This document shows positions 48,510 through 53,706 of a stretch of DNA of 53,706 bases, piece by piece. Each line of letters starts with the position of its first letter. Within the stretch, counting starts at the first letter, position 1. Under the pieces are notes generated by a model. The model was not told the DNA's origin and did no database searches. It saw only the letters and a program-made list of their open reading frames with translations. Source of the stretch: DASYRM01 sp036004405 (lineage in GTDB: Bacteria; Acidobacteriota; Vicinamibacteria; Vicinamibacterales; UBA2999). Location: assembly GCA_036004405.1 (NCBI GenBank), contig DASYRM010000084.1, positions 1-53,706 of the forward strand, written 5' to 3'. A program made the position numbers and the translations under genes.

Positions 48510-49448
48510 CTAGAGCGGAATCTTGCTCTTGTTGGCCGCCACCCACTGATCGAAGTTCATGAGCGTCGGGTTGAGCTGGCGCGCCACGTCGATGTTGCGG
48601 TTGGCGTTGAACGGACCCTCGAAGTCCCGGTAGACCTGGAACATGTTGCCCATCTCGTCGGCGCCGGGGAAGCCGAAGCTGCGATAGAGGTTGGCGTCCA
48701 CCGCGTTGTACTTCACCGGTCCAATACCGAGGTGCTTGGTCAGCTTCTGGCCCATCTCCTCGACCGAGATGAACTCGCCGGCGATGCCCACGGTCTTGCC
48801 GATGTACTGGTTGCCCGCCTTGAAGATGCCGTAGGCCGTCTTGCCGATGTCCTCGCCACCGATGCCGGCCATCTTGGCGGTGCCGAGCGGGAACGTCCAC
48901 TCGTACTGGCCGGCGTCGTTCTTCTTCGGCCCCAGGCCGAACATGTAGAGGTTGTCCCAGTAGAACGAGGTGCGCAGGAACGTGGTTGGTAGCCCCGCGA
49001 AGTACGCATCGGCCTCGGCCTTGGCGTCGAAGTGCGGCACGCGATACTTGTCCTGCAGCATCGGCATCCGCGTGTCACCGGCCGGCATCCACTGCCGCGT
49101 GTCCTCGAGCGTCGACCAGATCACGTGCTGCACGCCGGCGGCCTTGGCGGCCTCGGCCACGTTCTTGGCCTGATCCTTTTCCTTCTGGCCGGAGAAGCTT
49201 TCCCAGAAGTTCGTCACCGCGTAGACGCCATAGGCGCCGGCAAACGCCTTCTTCAGGCTTTCGACGTCGTCCAGGTTGGCGGCGACGACTTCGGCGCCCG
49301 CCGCGGCCAGCTCCTTCGCCTTGTCCTTGCTCGCATCGCGCGTGATGGCGCGGCAGGAGAAGCCGCCCGACTTGTCCGCGAGGATCGCCCGGCAGAGCCC
49401 GCCGCCCTGCGTGCCCGTCGAGCCCAGTACTGCAATCACTTTTGCCAT
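48510..49448 (-). CDS. NmrA-family NAD(P)-binding protein
   Basis: 312 residues, cytosolic. Rossmann motif AVLGSTGTQGGGL at 6-18, FSCRAITRDASKDKAKEL, EVVAANLDDVESLKKAF, GVYAVTNFWESF, VQHVIWSTLEDTRQW, FLRTSFYWDNLY, and a C-terminal helical part YRDFEGPFNANRNIDVARQL. The family includes the redox sensor NmrA/HSCARG and isoflavone-reductase-like reductases; the catalytic Lys of the reductases is not obvious, so a sensor or regulator role is possible. It is 12 bp downstream of the MetE-like gene, and both may belong to the catabolic set on the right. Confidence 0.9.
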   Translation of the reverse strand: MAKVIAVLGSTGTQGGGLCRAILADKSGGFSCRAITRDASKDKAKELAAAGAEVVAANLDDVESLKKAFAGAYGVYAVTNFWESFSGQKEKDQAKNVAEAAKAAGVQHVIWSTLEDTRQWMPAGDTRMPMLQDKYRVPHFDAKAEADAYFAGLPTTFLRTSFYWDNLYMFGLGPKKNDAGQYEWTFPLGTAKMAGIGGEDIGKTAYGIFKAGNQYIGKTVGIAGEFISVEEMGQKLTKHLGIGPVKYNAVDANLYRSFGFPGADEMGNMFQVYRDFEGPFNANRNIDVARQLNPTLMNFDQWVAANKSKIPL

Positions 49449-49460
49449 TTCAATTCCTCG

Positions 49461-50573
49461 CTATTTGCCCGCGACTTCTTTGCGGACCATGTTGGCGCCC
49501 TCGACGAGCGCGTTCAGCTTCATCTTGGCCACCATGCGCGCCAGCGGCTTCATGCCGCAGTCGGTGCTGAGGGTGACCTTGTCGGCGGGCACGTGCTTGG
49601 TCACCTTGCGGATGCGCTCGGCGACCTTCTCCGGCTTCTCGATCGCGTTGGTGCGGATATCGAGCACGCCGATCTGCACACCCTGGTTCGCGGGGAGGTT
49701 CTTCAGGAATTCCACGTCGTCCATCTCGCGGTTGGCGTAGTCGAGGACGAACTCGTCGATGCCGGCCGCGCCGAAGAGGTGCGGCAGCACGGTCCGGTAC
49801 CCCTGCGGATAGCTGGCGCTCAGGATGTCGTTGCCCCAGGCATTGCCGAAGCAGAAGTGCCAGCCGATCTTGGCGTCCACGCCGTCGCAGCACATCTCGG
49901 TGACTTCACGCACCCACTTGAAGTCGTTGGGGTCGTTGGTGAAGAGGCCGAGCCACGGCCCGAGGTCCTCGAACTGCAGGTACTTCGCACCGGCCGCCAC
50001 CAGGTCCTTCATCTCCTTGTTGAAGATCGGCGCGAGGGCGAAGCTGAGGTCCTTGGCGTTCTTGTAGTGCTTGAAGTAGACGTGCCACGCCAGGTTCGCC
50101 GGCCCGGCGCCCACCGACACCTTCACGGGCACCTTGGAGTGCGCCTGGGCGATCTTGTAGAGATCGACGAGACGGATGGGACCGTGGGTGACCGGGCCGC
50201 TGTTGATGACGCCGCCCCAGTCGTCCATGATCGCGTGAATCTGGCTGGCGTCGGCGTTCACATACGCGGGGTGCGGCTCGCGCGACGGCTCGAAGCCGCC
50301 GATGCGCTCGTACATGTACCAGCAGAACGAGCCGATGACGCCGACGTAGTCGTCGTACCACATGTTGCCGTCGGTCACGATGTCGAGGCCCGCCTCGACC
50401 TGGTCTCGAATGACCGTCGCGACGGCGTCCGTGTAGGCCTCTTCGTGCTGCACTTCCTTGAACGCCACCCGGATGTCGCGGCCGAGCAGCTGCTGCTTGA
50501 ACCAGTGCGGCCTCGGGTAGGACCCGACCATGGTCGTCGGGAGGAGCTTGTCTACAACCTTCTTAGTTGCCAT
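49461..50573 (-). CDS. MetE-like (cobalamin-independent methionine-synthase family) barrel protein
   Basis: 370 residues from ATG 50573 (longer in-frame reading upstream is rejected). Fold is the C-terminal barrel of MetE without the N-terminal duplicate: LPTTMVGSYPRPHWFK, GLDIVTDGNMWYDDYVG, PVTHGPIRLVDLYKIAQ, VGAGPANLAWHVYFKHY, AGAKYLQFEDLGPWLGLF, and the zinc-ligand residues in GWHFCFGNAWG (HxC) and STDCGMKPLARM (Cys). Similar short proteins are alkyl-thiol transferases or act on aromatic methyl groups; a plain homocysteine methyltransferase needs the longer form. Forms an operon with the NmrA gene and is divergent from the cytochrome at 50796. Confidence 0.88.
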   Translation of the reverse strand: MATKKVVDKLLPTTMVGSYPRPHWFKQQLLGRDIRVAFKEVQHEEAYTDAVATVIRDQVEAGLDIVTDGNMWYDDYVGVIGSFCWYMYERIGGFEPSREPHPAYVNADASQIHAIMDDWGGVINSGPVTHGPIRLVDLYKIAQAHSKVPVKVSVGAGPANLAWHVYFKHYKNAKDLSFALAPIFNKEMKDLVAAGAKYLQFEDLGPWLGLFTNDPNDFKWVREVTEMCCDGVDAKIGWHFCFGNAWGNDILSASYPQGYRTVLPHLFGAAGIDEFVLDYANREMDDVEFLKNLPANQGVQIGVLDIRTNAIEKPEKVAERIRKVTKHVPADKVTLSTDCGMKPLARMVAKMKLNALVEGANMVRKEVAGK

Positions 50574-50696
50574 GTCGTCCTCTGCATAAGGCGTGTCGAT
50601 GTGGCGGCAATGCCCGTGCGACCGCAGCCGCCAATTATTCCTTACCTTCGCCCGCACGATCCACTAGTCGAATCAAACGACGCTGCCTGGCACCGA

Positions 50697-50739
50697 GGCG
50701 AAGCCTCGAGATTCGTTGGCGAAGCCTCGATGCTATAGT
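50697..50739 (+). promoter_or_regulatory. Direct repeats plus -10 before the cytochrome gene
   Basis: GGCGAAGCCTCGA occurs at 50697-50709 and 50718-50730, a 21-bp period (two helix turns). TATAGT (50734-50739) follows at once. A regulator dimer pair binding here would touch RNA polymerase. Confidence 0.5.
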
Positions 50740-50795
50740 TTCTGGCGCTCCGAGCCGGTGCTCGGGCCAGCGTCACAATTCAGGAGGTGAAGCCC

Positions 50796-51401
50796 ATGGG
50801 CTTCTTCACACGTCGCGCCACCCTGCTGTCGATGTTCGTGCCGGTAGCGGTTGCGCTTGCGGGCTGCACCCAGCCGGCCTCGACGCCGGCGCCGGCGGCC
50901 GCACCTGCCGCCCCCGCGATGTCGCCCGTCGAGCGCGGCAAGATGCTCGTAGTCGGCGGCGGCTGCCACGACTGCCACACGCCCAAGAAGGTCGGCCCGA
51001 TGGGCCCCGAGCCGGATCTCGACAAGTCGCTTTCGGGGCACCCGGAAAGCGCCGGCGTGCTGATGCACTTCAAGGACGCCAAAGGCAGCCCGTACTCCAC
51101 CCACACCAACGACCATCTGACCGCGTGGAGCGGCGCCTGGGGCATCTCCTACGCCGCCAATCTGACGCCGGACGAGACGACCGGTATCGGCCTGTGGTCT
51201 GAGGACTCGTTCGTGAAGGCGCTCAAGACCGGCAAGCACATGGGCGCCGGCCGTCCCATCCTGCCGCCGATGCCGTGGAACTGGTACGGCCAGCTGCCGG
51301 ACGACGACCTCAAGGCGATTTATGCCTATCTGAAATCGCTGCCGCCGATCATGAACAAGGTGCCGCCGCCGACGGACCCCGCCGGCAAGCCGATGACGTA
51401 G
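50796..51401 (+). CDS. Mono-heme c-type cytochrome lipoprotein
   Basis: 201 residues from ATG 50796 with a perfect AGGAGG at 50781-50786; the GTG at 50787 is too close to it. Lipobox VALAGC with an Ala/Pro linker. One CXXCH, GGCHDCHTPKK, near residue 63, with MSPVERGKMLVVGGG before it and WSGAWGISYAANLTPDETTG, FVKALKTGKHMGAGRP, LPPMPWNWYGQLPDDDLK, then AIYAYLKSLPP after it, as in subunits of membrane dehydrogenases. The Met in GRPILPPMPW may ligate heme. Divergent from the MetE-like gene and followed by a strong hairpin at 51446. Likely accepts electrons from a periplasmic dehydrogenase. Confidence 0.9.
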   Translation: MGFFTRRATLLSMFVPVAVALAGCTQPASTPAPAAAPAAPAMSPVERGKMLVVGGGCHDCHTPKKVGPMGPEPDLDKSLSGHPESAGVLMHFKDAKGSPYSTHTNDHLTAWSGAWGISYAANLTPDETTGIGLWSEDSFVKALKTGKHMGAGRPILPPMPWNWYGQLPDDDLKAIYAYLKSLPPIMNKVPPPTDPAGKPMT

Positions 51402-51445
51402 CGCGGCCGGCCCTCTTCATCATCTTCTTCGATATCCCTTATTCG

Positions 51446-51473
51446 CAACGGCGCCGTCTTGTCGGCGCCGTTG
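51446..51473 (+). terminator. Strong hairpin between cytochrome and bicupin genes
   Basis: CAACGGCGCCG (51446-51456) and CGGCGCCGTTG (51463-51473) form an 11-bp stem with a 6-nt loop. No U-tract follows, so termination is likely but not certain. Confidence 0.6.
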
Positions 51474-51517
51474 CCCGGTGACAGAATGCGTCCTCCACCT
51501 CGCAGAGACGCATCCGG

Positions 51518-52393
51518 ATGCACTATTTCGGCACCTTCGACGACAGCGCACTGACGCCCCACGACGTGTACGCGGGGCGCGGCCACGGTTATCGCCAGGC
51601 GCCGCTCATCGGTCCCCACACCGGTTCGGTGCACACCGGGCTGAGCGTCGCGCAACTCGAGACGGGCGGCGTGCTGGCGCCGCACGTCCACTCGTTCGAA
51701 GAGGGGTTCTACCTGCTCGAGGGCGAGGCGATTCTCGCGATCGGCGACGGCGCCGTGCGGCTGCGCGCCGGCGACTACGGGGCGCTGAAGGTCGGCACCG
51801 TTCACGGGTGGCGCAACGCGGGCGGCGGGCGACTCCGGTGGCTGCAGATGCAGGCTCCGCAGCCCAAACCGGCCGGCGCCGAGCGCGACACTTTCTTTCC
51901 GAAGAGCGCGCGCGTGCCCGACAGTGTTTCTGAGAGCGGTGCGCAGCCGCCGGGTGAGGCGGCCCCGCCCGGCGCCATCCTCGGGCACTTCGACGCCTCG
52001 AACGTGCCGCCGGTCCACGAGCGGCAGAACGTCCTCAAAGGGCTCGAAGGCGTCTTTCTGAAGTGGCTGATCGACGAGAACGTCGGCGCCGCGCATCACC
52101 GGCTGCTGTTCATCGAGTACCAGCCGGGCGTCGGCATCGGGCTGCACGACCACACATTCGAAGAGGGCTATTTCCTCCTCAGCGGCGAGGTGGAAGCCAC
52201 GCTCGACGGCAAGGTGTATCACGCGAAGCCGGGTAACGTGGTCTGGACGGGCGTGGGATGCGTGCACGCGTTCCGCAACGTCAGCGCGGCCCCGGTGATG
52301 TGGCTCGAAACGTTTGCGCCGCAGCCGCCGAAGGAGAACGCGTTCCGCTTCATGGCGGAATGGGAGACCAAGGCGCGAGAGTTGGAGGGGTAG
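51518..52393 (+). CDS. Bicupin protein
   Basis: 291 residues, cytosolic. Two cupin barrels. Barrel 1: LAPHVHSFEEGFYLLEGEA with H, H, E ligands and VGTVHGWRN (last His). Barrel 2: LHDHTFEEGYFLLSGEVEA with H, H, E and GVGCVHAFRN. Both metal sites look complete, so a homodimer of bicupin subunits could hold two metals per chain. Bicupins include ureidoglycine aminohydrolases, oxalate decarboxylases and gentisate-type dioxygenases; the short linker and the HpaB neighbour suggest an aromatic or ring-derived substrate. It is followed after 4 nt by the HpaB-type gene. Confidence 0.88.
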   Translation: MHYFGTFDDSALTPHDVYAGRGHGYRQAPLIGPHTGSVHTGLSVAQLETGGVLAPHVHSFEEGFYLLEGEAILAIGDGAVRLRAGDYGALKVGTVHGWRNAGGGRLRWLQMQAPQPKPAGAERDTFFPKSARVPDSVSESGAQPPGEAAPPGAILGHFDASNVPPVHERQNVLKGLEGVFLKWLIDENVGAAHHRLLFIEYQPGVGIGLHDHTFEEGYFLLSGEVEATLDGKVYHAKPGNVVWTGVGCVHAFRNVSAAPVMWLETFAPQPPKENAFRFMAEWETKARELEG

Positions 52394-52397
52394 GGGA

Positions 52398-53706
52398 ATG
52401 ACGACGACGACACAGGCAGCCAGCCGCACGCGTCCGTATACGGGCGCCGAGTACCTCGAAAGCCTTCGCGACGGGCGCGAGATCTGGATCTACGGCGAAA
52501 AGGTCAAGGACGTCACCACCCATCCGGCCTTCCGCAACACGGCGCGGATGCTGGCCCGTCTTTACGACGCGCTGCACGACCCGGCCAAGAAGGATGTGCT
52601 GACGACCCCCACCGATACCGGCACCGGCGGCTTCACGCACCGCTTCTACAAGGCGACGAAGAACGCCGAGGAGCTGGTAGCGGCGCGCGACGCCATCGCG
52701 GAGTGGGCGCGCCTCACCTACGGGTGGGTGGGCCGCAGCCCGGACTACAAGGCCGCCTTCCTGGCCACGCTCGGCGCCAACTCGGACTATTACGCGCCCT
52801 ACGACGAGAACGCTCGGCGCTGGTACAAGAAGGTCAACGACGAGGTCTCCTTCGTCAACCACGCCATCGTCAATCCGCCCGTCGATCGCGACAAACCGCT
52901 CGACGAGGTGAAAGACGTGTACATGCACGTCGTCGACGAAAGGGATGACGGCCTGATCATCAGCGGCGCCAAGGTCGTCGCCACCACCTCGAGCCTCACG
53001 CACTACAACTTCATCGCCAACAACGGCGCGCTGCCCATCAAGACCAAGCCGTTCGCCTTCGTGTGCATGGTGCCGACCGGGGCGAAGGGCGTGAAGCTCC
53101 TGTGCCGGCCGTCCTACGAAATGATGTCGGCGGTGATGGGCACGCCGTTCGACTACCCGCTGTCGAGCCGCATGGACGAGAACGACTCGATCCTGATTTT
53201 CAACAACGTGTTTGTGCCCTGGGAGAACGTGTTCGCGTACGGCGACATCGACAAGGTGAACAACTTCTTCCCGCGCTCGGGATTCCTCCCGCGCTTCATG
53301 TTCCAGGGCTGCACGCGACTGGCGGTCAAGCTCGATTTCCTCGCCGGGCTGCTGCTGAAGGCGGTCGAGGCGACCGGCGCGAAGGACTTCCGCGGCGTCC
53401 AGGCGCAAGTCGGCGAAGTGCTCGCGTGGCGCAACTGCTTCTGGGGACTGACCGACGCGATGGCGCGGACGACGATCCCGTGGACCCCCGGCTACGTCCT
53501 GCCCAATCTTGACTACGGCCTGGCATATCGGGTGATGGCGAGCATTGCGTATCCCAAGATCAAGGAGATCATCGAGAACACCCTGGCAAGCGCGCTGATC
53601 TATCTCCCGTCGAGCGCCATGGACTTCAAGGTTCCGGAGCTTCGTCCGCTGCTCGATCAGTTCGTCCGCGGGTCGAACGGCTACACGGCCGAGGATCGCG
53701 TCAAGC
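52398..53706 (+). CDS. HpaB-type flavin-dependent aromatic monooxygenase, partial
   Basis: 436 residues visible, open at the right edge (family is usually 480-520). ATG 52398 follows AGGGGA. Motifs: TGAEYLESLRDGREIWIYGE, FVNHAIVNPPVDRDKP, VHVVDERDDGLIISGAKVVA-like flavin loop, THYNFIANN, FAFVCMVPTGAKGVKLLCRP, SRMDENDSILIFNNVFVPWE, GDIDKVNNFFPRSG and the C-terminal helical QGCTRLAVKLDFLAGLLLKA. HpaB uses FADH2 from a partner reductase to hydroxylate 4-hydroxyphenylacetate and other phenols. The partner HpaC is not in the window. Translationally linked to the bicupin. Confidence 0.92.
   Translation, partial: MTTTTQAASRTRPYTGAEYLESLRDGREIWIYGEKVKDVTTHPAFRNTARMLARLYDALHDPAKKDVLTTPTDTGTGGFTHRFYKATKNAEELVAARDAIAEWARLTYGWVGRSPDYKAAFLATLGANSDYYAPYDENARRWYKKVNDEVSFVNHAIVNPPVDRDKPLDEVKDVYMHVVDERDDGLIISGAKVVATTSSLTHYNFIANNGALPIKTKPFAFVCMVPTGAKGVKLLCRPSYEMMSAVMGTPFDYPLSSRMDENDSILIFNNVFVPWENVFAYGDIDKVNNFFPRSGFLPRFMFQGCTRLAVKLDFLAGLLLKAVEATGAKDFRGVQAQVGEVLAWRNCFWGLTDAMARTTIPWTPGYVLPNLDYGLAYRVMASIAYPKIKEIIENTLASALIYLPSSAMDFKVPELRPLLDQFVRGSNGYTAEDRVK

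Overview
The window is GC-rich (roughly two thirds G+C by eye) and reads as a chromosomal contig of an Acidobacteriota member, probably of the Vicinamibacteria type. This rests on gene content: PadR plus a long MacB/FtsX-type permease, two TIGR03436-like VWA secreted proteins, two TIGR03435 domains, an Oar-like TonB-dependent receptor, BlaI/BlaR1, many lipoproteins and Tat substrates, and secreted amidohydrolases. No rRNA, tRNA, CRISPR array, phage or intact insertion sequence was seen. All names come from reading motifs; no search was run.

Layout. 1-4.9 kb: an oxalate-type cassette on the minus strand (AAE3-like acyl-CoA synthetase, PanE-like reductase, OxlT-like MFS carrier cut by the window edge) and a divergent OprP-like porin. 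5.2-6.25 kb: two overlapping four-helix membrane proteins (DUF6644-like). 6.3-9.2 kb: TSUP exporter, YVTN beta-propeller lipoprotein, DinB protein. 9.3-13.5 kb: a tightly coupled secreted operon (orphan family, metallo-beta-lactamase fold, orphan family, carboxylesterase). 13.6-18.5 kb, minus strand: a large secreted protein, an ADOP permease and its PadR regulator. 18.8-27.4 kb: BlaI, a BlaR1-type M56 protease fused to a TIGR03435 domain, a stand-alone TIGR03435 protein, a TonB receptor and a VWA protein, all co-oriented behind a BlaI-type operator. 27.5-29.1 kb: a second DUF6644-like module with a 38-residue membrane peptide. 29.2-31.8 kb, minus strand: a two-subunit molybdenum hydroxylase. 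31.9-35.9 kb: a small secreted protein, a tandem alpha/beta-hydrolase and a third orphan-family member.

35.9-36.5 kb holds a decayed nucleotidyltransferase with its small upstream partner. 36.6-40.9 kb is one giant CheB-CheR-PAS-GAF-kinase-receiver protein. 41.1-43.6 kb is a lipoprotein amidohydrolase fused in frame to a truncated RHS-like lipoprotein. 43.6-45.8 kb, minus: a SnoaL-like lipoprotein and a YtcJ-like amidohydrolase, divergent from a di-heme-type cytochrome. 46.7-48.4 kb: SRPBCC protein and a second VWA protein. 48.5-53.7 kb looks catabolic: MetE-like protein and NmrA-like protein (minus), and mono-heme cytochrome c, bicupin and HpaB-type monooxygenase (plus, open at the right edge).

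Shared signals. Six start codons lie only 6-9 nt after a -10-like hexamer, suggesting leaderless mRNAs. A REP-like palindrome family recurs at 29.1, 34.96 and 48.45 kb; one copy lies inside a signal-peptide coding region. Best candidates for new biology are the oxalate cassette, the two DUF6644-like A/B modules, the TIGR03435-sensing BlaR1 locus, the orphan family coupled to secreted hydrolases, and the amidohydrolase-RHS fusion.
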